A stretch of DNA of 64,000 nucleotides from Acidimicrobiia bacterium (lineage in GTDB: Bacteria; Acidobacteriota; Terriglobia; Bryobacterales; Bryobacteraceae): assembly GCA_016871315.1 (NCBI GenBank), contig VFZE01000004.1, positions 1-64,000 of the forward strand. Direction: 5' to 3'. The first letter of the stretch is position 1; the number at the start of each line of letters is the position of its first letter. The notes beneath the pieces are model-generated. The model searched no databases. It was not told where the DNA came from and saw nothing but the letters and a program-made list of their open reading frames with translations. Below, one piece after another: positions 46,949 through 54,856 of the stretch. The position numbers and the translations under genes are program-made.

Positions 46949-47276
46949 GCAGCCTAGGCTGAATGCGTCCGAAGCCGAGCAACGGCTTCAACGAGCCGGA
47001 TTCAAATTTCTGCGATCCAAAGGCAGTCATCGAATCTGCGGCAAGGGCCCAGTCAGAATCGTGGTGCCGTTCCATGCCGGTCAAACGCTATATCCAAAGA
47101 CAGTGAAAGAAGTTCTGGAAGCAATAGAGCAAGCGGAGAATTGGTCGAGTTCTCATAAGCGGGCTAGGCAATCGGTGTCCGGCTATCTGGATACCGGCCT
47201 CGGGCTGCGAGGTTGGAATCTGGTGCCCGGGGTGGGACTTGAACCCACACGGGAGTTGCCCCCCAAAGGATTTTAA
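46941..47276 (+). CDS. hicA: HicA-type toxin with unusual C-terminal extension
   Basis: 111 residues as read. The first ~65 are a standard HicA: ASEAEQRLQRAGFKFLRSKGSHRIC with the catalytic His, then VVPFHAGQTLYPKTVKEVLEAIEQAE. HicA proteins usually end here. In this frame no stop occurs; translation continues about 45 residues, the last part being antisense to tRNA-Leu (47221-47276), and stops inside that gene. Either the original stop was lost or the true protein ends by another route. Catalytic residues are intact. Confidence 0.8.
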   Translation: MPRQPRLNASEAEQRLQRAGFKFLRSKGSHRICGKGPVRIVVPFHAGQTLYPKTVKEVLEAIEQAENWSSSHKRARQSVSGYLDTGLGLRGWNLVPGVGLEPTRELPPKGF

Positions 47277-47309
47277 GTCCTTTGCGTCTGCCGGTTTCGC
47301 CACCCGGGC
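47221..47309 (-). tRNA. tRNA-Leu (anticodon TAA)
   Basis: On the minus strand the acceptor GCCCGGG pairs with CCCGGGC, the anticodon stem is AAGGA/TCCTT with loop CTTAAAA (anticodon TAA), and a class II variable arm precedes the T-arm. Discriminator A (47224) and CCA (47221-47223) are encoded. Its 3' half overlaps the end of the hicA frame on the opposite strand. Confidence 0.95.
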
Positions 47310-47339
47310 CTGTGATCCCTCCTTCAGTGTAATGGATGA

Positions 47340-48158
47340 TCACCAGAAAAGGCCCGCGTGCTTGCGAACGCGGTCGCCGTGGGCGCGGATGGATTGCATC
47401 TCGTTATCGAATGGTGCGCGCCAATCATCGAGCAGGGTAAGCATGTGGTCGAGTTCCGCGGTGTTTGAGGGAGCGGCCAGGGCAATGGATACGTTCGGGT
47501 TTGCCAGGCAGAAGCGGTAGCATTCGGCGGCGGTGGGTGGAGGGTCATCGTCGGGATCGTCCGGGGTTGGTTCCAGCAATGCACGCCAGCGGAGGCCGGT
47601 GAAGGTGACAACGGGGACGCCGAGACGCGTGGTGATGGGGAAAACGTCGCGCTCGGCGCCGCGGTGGGCGGCGTTGTAGCGGATCATGAGCATGTCGAGC
47701 AGTCCGGTTTCGGCCCAAGCTGCGCCCAGCTTGCGCTGGTGGGTAGTCAGGCCGATCATGCGCAATTGGCCGCCGCGCTTGGCCTGTTGTAGGTGGCCAA
47801 GGGCGCCGTCCGGAGCGCAGATCTCGCTCCAGTCGGGTTCGTGCTCGACATAGTAGAGAGTGACTATGTCCAGGTAGCTGGTTCGCAATTCGCCCAGGAT
47901 GCGGTCCATTTCCTCTGCCGCGGCGGGACCGGTGCGGGCCTCCAGTTGTACGGCCACAATGACCTGCTCACGCCTTGCCCCGAGCTGGCGTACGGCCTCG
48001 CGCATGCCGTCGAGATGACCGCACCAGTTCCAGTAGTTTAGGCCACGGTCGAGTGCGCGCATGGCATCTTGAGCGCGCAGGCCGGATCCACCGCGAGTGG
48101 CCAAACCCAGGCGGCAAACCTGGGGAAGATGCGGTAAAAGCTGTATTGTTTTCTTCAT
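47340..48158 (-). CDS. Aldo/keto-reductase-like protein with non-consensus catalytic tetrad
   Basis: 272 residues. The (beta/alpha)8 outline of an AKR is visible: VCRLGLATRGGSGLRAQDAMRALDRGLNYWNW, then RTSYLDIVTLYYVEHEPDW and GQLRMIGLTTHQRK. Compared by eye with standard AKRs, the four catalytic positions look replaced: the Asp of NYFDTA is Asn in NYWNW, the Tyr of the next loop is not found, the Lys after the third strand reads VAVQLEA, and the His of LLHW is Tyr in TLYYVEH. NAD(P)-dependent reduction is therefore doubtful. It stands alone, divergent from the two-component remnant. Confidence 0.7.
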   Translation of the reverse strand: MKKTIQLLPHLPQVCRLGLATRGGSGLRAQDAMRALDRGLNYWNWCGHLDGMREAVRQLGARREQVIVAVQLEARTGPAAAEEMDRILGELRTSYLDIVTLYYVEHEPDWSEICAPDGALGHLQQAKRGGQLRMIGLTTHQRKLGAAWAETGLLDMLMIRYNAAHRGAERDVFPITTRLGVPVVTFTGLRWRALLEPTPDDPDDDPPPTAAECYRFCLANPNVSIALAAPSNTAELDHMLTLLDDWRAPFDNEMQSIRAHGDRVRKHAGLFW

Positions 48159-48270
48159 TTACCGGCCGCGGACAAAACCAATCCCGCGTGGACTCCGTAA
48201 CTCCTGTTGACTGGGCATCGAACTACATGTCGAGCGCCGGCCAACCGGCCGGGCCCCAAAGGAGCGTGAA

Positions 48271-48751
48271 ATGGCATTACACCTCACGGTGTCGGATCTC
48301 AATATCCACCTTACCCGCAAAGAGAGGATGCTGTTGCGTCTTCTCGCCGACAACCCCGGCCGCTGTTTCTCCCGCAAGCAACTGCTCACCAGCATTTGGG
48401 GCTACAGCGAGGATGCGCGCAGCCGTACCGTGGATGTGCACATCCGCAGATTGCGGAAGAAGCTGGAAGCTGCTGTTCGGCGTGAGCCTGATGCTGCTTA
48501 CCACCAGTGCGTTTGAATCATCTCTCATCCGGGACCGGTCAGAGAATCCAGACCAGGGTCTGGGACTTGGCTTGGCGATATCGGCCGAGATTGTGCGCAG
48601 CATGGGAGGGACGATCGATGTGGAAAACCGTGGCGAGAAGGGCTCCCGTTTCACTTTCCGTGTGCCCCTGAAGCCGCTGCCCTCCGGAAAGGAGCGCGTG
48701 GCAGTGCCCAAAAAAATAGGAGAGCCCGAAGGCTCTCCTTTTCGGTCGTAA
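48271..48751 (+). pseudogene. Remnant of an OmpR-family response regulator and its sensor kinase
   Basis: 48271-48480 encodes the winged-helix effector domain of an OmpR/PhoB regulator (LTRKERMLLRLLADNPGRCFSRKQLLTSIWGY, then RTVDVHIRRLRKKLE) without its receiver domain. The frame then slips, and from about 48520 the neighbouring frame reads RSENPDQGLGLGLAISAEIVRSMGGTIDVENRGEKGSRFTFRVPL, the ATP-binding G-box region at the end of a sensor kinase. The rest of both proteins is missing. The order matches the usual regulator-kinase operon, so a deletion of about 1.5 kb probably fused the two ends. Confidence 0.8.
48718..48745 (+). terminator. Rho-independent terminator
   Basis: AGGAGAGCC-CGAA-GGCTCTCCT forms a perfect nine-base-pair stem with a tetraloop, followed by TTTTCGG on the plus strand. 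On the minus strand the stem is followed by a T-run from the AAAAAAA at 48709-48716, so it can also serve the convergent porin gene. Confidence 0.85.
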
Positions 48752-48785
48752 CAGGAACAGGAATCCCTGCCCGAGCGCACAAGAC

Positions 48786-49913
48786 CTATTCGCCGAAGTA
48801 GGCGATGAAGCCGATCAGGAAGGTGTTCTGACTCTTGAAGTTGCCAGTCTGGTTGCCACGGTCGAAGAACGGCTCGTTGGACCAGTCGCGGCGGTATTCC
48901 ATGCGGGTGAGGAAGCCCTTGGAGTGCTTCAATTCCGCGGTGAGGGTGAACTCCTTCAGCTTCTGGATGGTGCCGGAGGTCCAGATGCCGCGGTCGTTGT
49001 AATACTCGATGCGCGGGCTGATGGCAAAGATGTCGTTGGCCTGGAAGCGCGCCGCGGCGGCGATGGCGCTGATGATTCCCTTGGTACCGTCCGTCCCCTT
49101 CTCATAACCGTAGTTATAGTTGAGATAGAAACTGGCCTTGTCGTTGGGCGTCAACAGCAGCACCTGGTCACTGAATTGGCGCCAGCCTTCGTTCGTGCCG
49201 GTCTTCTCCGGTCCGGCGTAGTAGTTGTTGAAGTAGGAGATCTTCTTTCCGGCGAAGGCGTTGGTAATGCCGATGGTTTTACCGCTGTTGTTGTCGTCCA
49301 CGTTGTTCCATCCGTTGACCACCTGGAAGCCTGTGGTCCAGACGCTGTTCACGGGCTTGGCAATGCGGGCGCCGAAGTGATAGAAGGGCCCGAGCGAGTA
49401 GATCAGCGAACGGGAATAGTTCCAGTTGAGGTGCGTTTCGGTGGGTTCGGCGCCGGCGCTGGTGACGAATTTTCCGAAGTCAAATTGGAATCCGCCCCAG
49501 CCCTCCGGCTTCACGCTCACATAGGCCTGCATGATATTGCGGTTGATCGTCTGGCCGTCCTCAAGCGGCTCAAAGGCATGGAACAGATCAAACCCGCGGC
49601 CGAAGCCCAGATCGACGCGAAAGCCGATTGGCTCCGGCGCATGCTCGAGGGTGAGTTTGGCCATGTTAAGGCTGAAAGTGTTGGCCTTCTGATCGAAGAA
49701 GCGGACGCCGCTGTTGCTGCCGGAGGCGGGATGGTTGAGGTTCAAGCTATAGTAGGCGTCAACGAATCCACTGAACTTGATCGGCCCCGATGTCCAGGCG
49801 GGCGGATCGGCTGGCGCCTGCTGAGAAGTATCCGCGGGCGGCGTTTGCCCCGTTGCACAAACAGCCGCGAAAAGGAGCACATAGGGTGCCAGGATACACG
49901 TCGAGTATTTCAT
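48786..49913 (-). CDS. Outer-membrane beta-barrel porin (BBP2/OmpL-like)
   Basis: 375 residues from the ATG at 49913; a TTG at 49922 is a poorer alternative. A signal peptide (ILAPYVLLFAAVCATG) precedes alternating hydrophobic/aromatic beta strands, e.g. IKFSGFVDAYYSLNLNHP, FRVDLGFGRGFDLFHAF and the terminal FLIGFIAYFGE ending in an aromatic/acidic pair. This matches BBP2-type putative porins. Its divergent neighbour is the ammonium transporter; porins of this type are often next to amt and could ease ammonium entry, but that is inference. The terminator at 48718-48745 lies 40 bp past its stop. Confidence 0.83.
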   Translation of the reverse strand: MKYSTCILAPYVLLFAAVCATGQTPPADTSQQAPADPPAWTSGPIKFSGFVDAYYSLNLNHPASGSNSGVRFFDQKANTFSLNMAKLTLEHAPEPIGFRVDLGFGRGFDLFHAFEPLEDGQTINRNIMQAYVSVKPEGWGGFQFDFGKFVTSAGAEPTETHLNWNYSRSLIYSLGPFYHFGARIAKPVNSVWTTGFQVVNGWNNVDDNNSGKTIGITNAFAGKKISYFNNYYAGPEKTGTNEGWRQFSDQVLLLTPNDKASFYLNYNYGYEKGTDGTKGIISAIAAAARFQANDIFAISPRIEYYNDRGIWTSGTIQKLKEFTLTAELKHSKGFLTRMEYRRDWSNEPFFDRGNQTGNFKSQNTFLIGFIAYFGE

Positions 49914-50118
49914 GGAAGACAATTCTCCAGATGGTCGTTAAAGAGTCAGGTGTTGGCGGTTCCTGCTAGCACAAGTCTAGAGCCGGGCCGCCGGGTAAAG
50001 CCAATCAAAAATTTCAATCAGGGCGATAGAAACGTTCTGTTTGGTGGATGGGCGCGGCGGGTGCAATATGGAAAAGACCGCTACGTTTGCCGTTTGTCCC
50101 ATGAGGAGACTTTCGACC

Positions 50119-51486
50119 ATGCTCAAGAAAACCTGTCTTTTTCTTGCCGCCGCAAGCGCCTTGCTGGCGCAGGACGCTGAGAAGCTCGCTGCGCTGGAGA
50201 GTGCCGTTCAGGCGGCGCAATCCTCCGGCGATAACGCCTGGATGCTGACCAGCTCCGCGCTGGTGCTAATGATGACCGGCCCGGGGCTGGCGCTGTTCTA
50301 CAGCGGGCTGGTCCGCAAGAAAAATGTGCTCGGCACGATGATGCAAAGTTTTATTCTGATGGCCGTCGTTACGGTGCTGTGGGCGCTGGTCGGCTATTCG
50401 ATCGCGTTCGGCGAAGCCACGCCGTACTTCGGCGACTTGCGGTTTGCGTTGATGAATGGAGTGGGTGGGGAGCCCAACGGGGATTACGCCGGCACTATCC
50501 CGCACCAGACGTTCATGGTGTTCCAGCTGATGTTCGCCATCATCACTCCGGCGCTAATCTCTGGGGCCTTTGCCGAACGCATGAAATTCTCCGCGATGCT
50601 GCTTTTTTGCTCCTTGTGGCTGTTGATTGTTTACGCGCCGATGGCGCACATGGTATGGGGCAAAGGAGGTTTATTTAACGCCTTTTCCGGCGGCAAGCTG
50701 CCGTGCTTTGACTTTGCCGGCGGAACCGTGGTGCATATCACAAGCGGAGTTTCGGCGCTGGTGTGCGCGCTGTATCTGGGCAAGCGCGTCGGCTACCCGA
50801 CGGAAACGATGAAGCCGCATAGCCTGGTGCTGAGCTTCATCGGCGCCTGCCTGCTGTGGGTGGGTTGGTTCGGATTCAACGCCGGCAGCGCGCTGGGCAG
50901 CGGTTCCCTGGCCACCAGCGCCTTCGTCGCCACGCACTTCGGCGCCGCCGCCGCCACGGTCGGCTGGCTGGTTGCGGAATGCCTTCGTGGAGGAAAGCCC
51001 AGCGTACTTGGCGGCATCACCGGCGCCGTGGCCGGTCTGGTTGCCATCACTCCTGCCTCCGGGTTCGTGAAGCCGATGCCCGCCCTCGTAATTGGATTTG
51101 CTGCCGGGATCGTATGCTACTTGATGGTGGCGGTGGTGAAGCACAAATTCGGCTATGACGACTCGCTTGACGCGTTCGGGGTCCACGGCGCGGGCGGCAC
51201 GCTGGGTGCGCTGCTGACCGGTGTCTTCGCGACCAATGCGGTGAACAACGCCCTAAAGGACTCGGCCGGCAATCCGGCTCCGCTGGGCCTGGTGGATGGC
51301 AACGGCGGACAGATCTTGAATCAGGCGATAGGCAGCGCACTTGCGTGGGGACTCGCCATCGTGGGCACGCTTGTGATCCTGAAGATCTGCGATGCGGTGG
51401 TCGGTCTCCGCGTAGCGCCGGAGCACGAAATTCAGGGACTCGACCTCAGCCAGCATGGCGAGGAAGGCTACAGTCTGGAATCCTAA
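50119..51486 (+). CDS. amt: Ammonium transporter
   Basis: 455 residues from the ATG at 50119, preceded by AGGAG ten bases upstream; earlier in-frame starts are less likely. A signal peptide (KTCLFLAAASALLA) is followed by the Amt channel of eleven helices: LALFYSGLVRKKNVLGTMMQS, PMAHMVWGKGGLF, GGTVVHITSGVSALVCAL with the pore His, and FDDSLDAFGVHGAGGTLGALLTG-type sequence with the second pore His (read here as YDDSLDAFGVHGAGG). It precedes glnK and glnD in the same direction; PII proteins block Amt when nitrogen is ample. Confidence 0.95.
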   Translation: MLKKTCLFLAAASALLAQDAEKLAALESAVQAAQSSGDNAWMLTSSALVLMMTGPGLALFYSGLVRKKNVLGTMMQSFILMAVVTVLWALVGYSIAFGEATPYFGDLRFALMNGVGGEPNGDYAGTIPHQTFMVFQLMFAIITPALISGAFAERMKFSAMLLFCSLWLLIVYAPMAHMVWGKGGLFNAFSGGKLPCFDFAGGTVVHITSGVSALVCALYLGKRVGYPTETMKPHSLVLSFIGACLLWVGWFGFNAGSALGSGSLATSAFVATHFGAAAATVGWLVAECLRGGKPSVLGGITGAVAGLVAITPASGFVKPMPALVIGFAAGIVCYLMVAVVKHKFGYDDSLDAFGVHGAGGTLGALLTGVFATNAVNNALKDSAGNPAPLGLVDGNGGQILNQAIGSALAWGLAIVGTLVILKICDAVVGLRVAPEHEIQGLDLSQHGEEGYSLES

Positions 51487-51504
51487 GAAGGAAGGGTATC
51501 AGCC

Positions 51505-51843
51505 ATGAAAAAGATCGAAGCTATCATTCAGCCGTTTAAACTGGAAGAGGTGAAGGAAGCTCTGAAAGCCATTGGAATTGACGGCATGACGGTCACCGAA
51601 GTGCGCGGCCATGGCCGTCAGAAGGGCCACAAGGAGGTTTACCGCGGCCAGGAGTACATGGTGGACCTGTTGCCCAAGGTGAAACTAGAACTCGTCGTCC
51701 CTTCCAGCCGCCTGGAAGAGGTGATCAAGACATTGACCGCGGCGGCGCGCACGGGCAAAATCGGCGACGGCAAGCTGTTCTTGTACGACGTCGCTGAAGC
51801 AGTGCGCATCCGCAACGATGACCGTGGAGAAGCCGCTCTCTAA
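51505..51843 (+). CDS. glnK: PII signal-transduction protein
   Basis: 112 residues, the standard PII length. The T-loop carries the uridylylation Tyr (Y51 in YRGQEYMVDLLPKVK) and Y46. The B-loop TAARTGKIGDGKLF and the C-terminal RIRNDDRGEAAL are also typical. PII senses ATP/ADP and 2-oxoglutarate and controls Amt and glutamine synthetase through GlnD-dependent modification. The glnD start lies inside this gene with a 26-base overlap in a different frame. Confidence 0.95.
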   Translation: MKKIEAIIQPFKLEEVKEALKAIGIDGMTVTEVRGHGRQKGHKEVYRGQEYMVDLLPKVKLELVVPSSRLEEVIKTLTAAARTGKIGDGKLFLYDVAEAVRIRNDDRGEAAL

Positions 51844-54313
51844 TCCGCTTGCCGGCGGCGCGCAGGCGGCCGGCGACACGCAAGCGCGCTTCCTCCGCAC
51901 CGGCGACGCGGAGCAGGTCCTGGAACAGCGCAGCCGATGGGTGGATTCGGTGGTGACCGCCGCCTATGAGGCGCATCTGGCGCCGGTATTTTCCACTGGT
52001 ATGGCCGTTCTCGCCGTGGGCGGCTACGGGCGCCGGGAGCTATTTCCGCACTCCGATATCGATGTTCTGCTGCTGGTCGCGCCGGGCGATCCCACCGGAG
52101 TGGCGAAGGAAGCGCTGTCGCGTTTCCTGCAGTCGATCTGGGACTCCGAGTTGCGGCTCAGCCATTCCGTGCGCACGGTGAAGGAATGCTGTGAGTTGCA
52201 CGAGCAGAACGTCGAGCTCAACATCAGCCTGCTTGACCAGCGTTTCCTCACCGGGGACGAGGCGCTCCATCGGGAGCTTCTCGCGCGGACCCCGAAGTTC
52301 CTTGGCGCCAACCGCTTGCAGCTGGCGCGACATCTTTGCAAGCTGACCCGCCAGCGGCACGCGAAATTCCATGACACGATCCATCACCTGGAGCCGAATA
52401 TCAAAGAGGCTCCGGGCGGTTTACGCGATTTGCAGCTGTTGCACTGGTTGCGTTGCCTGGAAATGACCAGCTCCAGCGAGGATGCGCAGATGGAGCAGCC
52501 CCGGCGGTTCCTGCACTCGATGCGCTGTTATCTTCATTACCGTTCCGGGCGCGACAACAACCTGCTCAACTTTGAAGCACAGGAGGCGATCACAGAGCAG
52601 AGCTTCCTGCCTTTTGAAGATCCGTCGCACTCGATGCGTGAGTACTACCGCCATGCGCGCGCCGTGCATCGGGCGGCGCTGCGGGATTTGGAATCGGTGG
52701 AGAGCCGCCACAGCTCGCTTCTGGCGGGTTTTCGAGACTGGCGCACGCGGCTATCCAACAGCGACTTCACGGTTTCGCGCGAGCGGCTGCTGTTCAAGTC
52801 GCCGCAGCTTCTGGCCCAGGATCCCAAGCTCTGCCTCCGCCTGGCAGCTTTTCTCGGACGTCACCGCGTGCAACTGCACGCCGATTCCGAGCGGCGCATT
52901 CAGGAGCATTTGCCGCAGCTGCGGGAGTTCTTCGCGGGCCCGGAACCTCTTTGGCCGGACTTGCGCCAGATTCTGGATCTGCCGCACGCCTCCTTCGCCC
53001 TGCGTGCGCTGCACGACACTGGATTGCTGGCGGCCATCATCCCAAGCTGGGCGCAGATCGAGTGCTACGTGGTGCGCGATTTCCACCACCGCTACACGGT
53101 GGACGAGCACACGCTGATCACGATCGAGAATCTGGAACTGCTGCCGGCTTCCAAGGATGATCCTGCGCGGGGGCGGTTCGCCCACCTGCTGTCAGAAATA
53201 GAAAGCAGCGCGCTGGTCAAGCTCGCGCTGCTTTACCACGACATCGGCAAAGGCGATGAATCGGAGGACCACTCGCTGGCCTCGCGGAGATTGGCCGCCG
53301 CCGAATCGGAAAAGCTCGGCATTTCCGCGCAGGACCGCCAGACGCTGGAGTTCCTGATCGAGAACCACCTGATTTTGTCGGGTGCGATGACCGGGCGCGA
53401 TCTGGACGATCCGGACACGGCGACCTGGCTGGCGCACAAGATTACGACGCTGGAGCGGCTGAAGCTGCTGACGCTGATGACCTATTGCGATATCGGCGCG
53501 GTAAATCCGACGGCGCTGTCGCCCTGGCGGATGGAGCAGCTCTGGCGCGTTTATCTCATCACCTACCGGGAACTGACACGCGAGCTTAAGGACGAGATGA
53601 TCACCCCCTCCGACGCCGCTCCGGAACTGCGGAGATTCCTCACCGGCTTTCCGACGCGCTATCTGCGCATCCACTCCACGCAGGAGATCGAGCGGCATTT
53701 TCTTCTGGATCAGGGACGCGCGGCGGACGGCGCCGTGGTCGACATCACCCGGCAGAACGGGGTTTATCAATTAACGGTGCTGGCCAACGACCGTCATTTC
53801 CTGTTCGCCAGCCTTGCCGGAGCGGTGGCCAGTTTCGGCATGAACATTCTGAAGGCGGAAGCCTTCGCCAATACCAGCGGCACGGTGCTGGATACTTTCG
53901 TGTTTGAGGATCCGCAGCGCACGCTGGATTTGAACCCGCAGGAGCTGGACCGGATGCGCCACACGATTGAGCGTGTGGTGCTGGGCCGCACCGACGTGAA
54001 GAAGCTGCTCGGCAAGCGGCCCCGGCTGATGCCGCCGAGCAAAGGCGGACGCATCACGGGTCGCATCACCTTCGACAACGAAGTCTCGACGACGGCGACG
54101 CTAGTGGAGGTTGTGGCGGAGGACCGTCCCGGGTTGCTTTACGACCTCACGGCGGTATTTTCGGAAGCGGGCTGCAATATCGAGGTCGTGCTGGTGGACA
54201 CAGAGGCGCATCGCGCGCTGGACGTGTTCTATGTCACGCAGCAGGGAAGCAAGCTTCCAGAGCCTCTGCTGGAGAGCCTTCGCGCACCGTTGCTGGCCGC
54301 CTGCAACGGATAA
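51818..54313 (+). CDS. glnD: Bifunctional uridylyltransferase/uridylyl-removing enzyme
   Basis: 831 residues. The nucleotidyltransferase motif GGYGRRELFPHSDIDVLL lies at about 68-85. The HD hydrolase domain has LYHDIGKGDESEDHS near 470. Two ACT domains close the protein: LTVLANDRHFLFASLAGAVASFG and LVEVVAEDRPGLLYDLTAVFSEAGCNIEVVLVDTEAHRALDVFYV. All catalytic features for adding and removing UMP on PII are visible. The ATG at 51818 overlaps glnK by 26 bases, so translation is probably coupled. The Rieske gene begins 55 bp later. Confidence 0.94.
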   Translation: MTVEKPLSNPLAGGAQAAGDTQARFLRTGDAEQVLEQRSRWVDSVVTAAYEAHLAPVFSTGMAVLAVGGYGRRELFPHSDIDVLLLVAPGDPTGVAKEALSRFLQSIWDSELRLSHSVRTVKECCELHEQNVELNISLLDQRFLTGDEALHRELLARTPKFLGANRLQLARHLCKLTRQRHAKFHDTIHHLEPNIKEAPGGLRDLQLLHWLRCLEMTSSSEDAQMEQPRRFLHSMRCYLHYRSGRDNNLLNFEAQEAITEQSFLPFEDPSHSMREYYRHARAVHRAALRDLESVESRHSSLLAGFRDWRTRLSNSDFTVSRERLLFKSPQLLAQDPKLCLRLAAFLGRHRVQLHADSERRIQEHLPQLREFFAGPEPLWPDLRQILDLPHASFALRALHDTGLLAAIIPSWAQIECYVVRDFHHRYTVDEHTLITIENLELLPASKDDPARGRFAHLLSEIESSALVKLALLYHDIGKGDESEDHSLASRRLAAAESEKLGISAQDRQTLEFLIENHLILSGAMTGRDLDDPDTATWLAHKITTLERLKLLTLMTYCDIGAVNPTALSPWRMEQLWRVYLITYRELTRELKDEMITPSDAAPELRRFLTGFPTRYLRIHSTQEIERHFLLDQGRAADGAVVDITRQNGVYQLTVLANDRHFLFASLAGAVASFGMNILKAEAFANTSGTVLDTFVFEDPQRTLDLNPQELDRMRHTIERVVLGRTDVKKLLGKRPRLMPPSKGGRITGRITFDNEVSTTATLVEVVAEDRPGLLYDLTAVFSEAGCNIEVVLVDTEAHRALDVFYVTQQGSKLPEPLLESLRAPLLAACNG

Positions 54314-54367
54314 GTTAACACCTTTTTTACTTCTTCCCGGCGATCGGAGTCCGGCGGCAACTCTACA

Positions 54368-54853
54368 ATGGACTGGATGGCGGATTCCGATCTCGAGCGG
54401 CGCAGATTCTATATTGCGGTGATCTACGGCTTGTGGGCGGTGATCGGGGCTGCACTTGCCCTCCCCGCCTCGGTTTACCTGTTCCTGCCGCCGGCGGCAC
54501 GCAAGAACGAAGAGTGGGTGGAGATCGGCGACGTTTCCACGCTGCCCGTCGGAGCTCCGGAGGAAAAAATCTTCCGCCGCAACCGTAAGGACGGCTGGAA
54601 GATCATGAGTGAGAAGGCGACAGCGTGGGTGTCCCGCATGCCCGACGGCTCCGTGGTGGCGCTGGCTCCGCAATGCACGCATCTTGGGTGCGCCTATCAC
54701 TGGGATGAGCAGAAACAGAATTTCATCTGCCCCTGCCACACCTCGGCCTTTTCCATCGACGGCACGGTGCTGGCTGGTCCCGCGCCGCGGCCGCTGGACC
54801 GCTACCAGGTCCGCATCCAATCCAACAAGCTGCTGCTGGGGCCTGTCGCCTGA
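54368..54853 (+). CDS. qcrA: Rieske [2Fe-2S] protein of a quinol:cytochrome c reductase
   Basis: 161 residues with one N-terminal membrane helix (FYIAVIYGLWAVIGAALALPASVYLF). The Rieske motifs are complete: CTHLGC and CPCHTSAF, separated by 17 residues, binding the cluster by two Cys and two His. It is tightly linked to the cytochrome b/c fusion gene: three bases separate stop and start. Together they would form a bc-type complex oxidising quinol and reducing a c-type carrier. Confidence 0.93.
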   Translation: MDWMADSDLERRRFYIAVIYGLWAVIGAALALPASVYLFLPPAARKNEEWVEIGDVSTLPVGAPEEKIFRRNRKDGWKIMSEKATAWVSRMPDGSVVALAPQCTHLGCAYHWDEQKQNFICPCHTSAFSIDGTVLAGPAPRPLDRYQVRIQSNKLLLGPVA

Positions 54854-54856
54854 TTC

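Noticed and set aside
49914-50118. A sigma-54 promoter between the porin and amt
   Set aside because: The nearest GG/GC pair (TGGCGGTTCCTGC) has eight bases between GG and GC instead of ten, so the -24/-12 rule fails.
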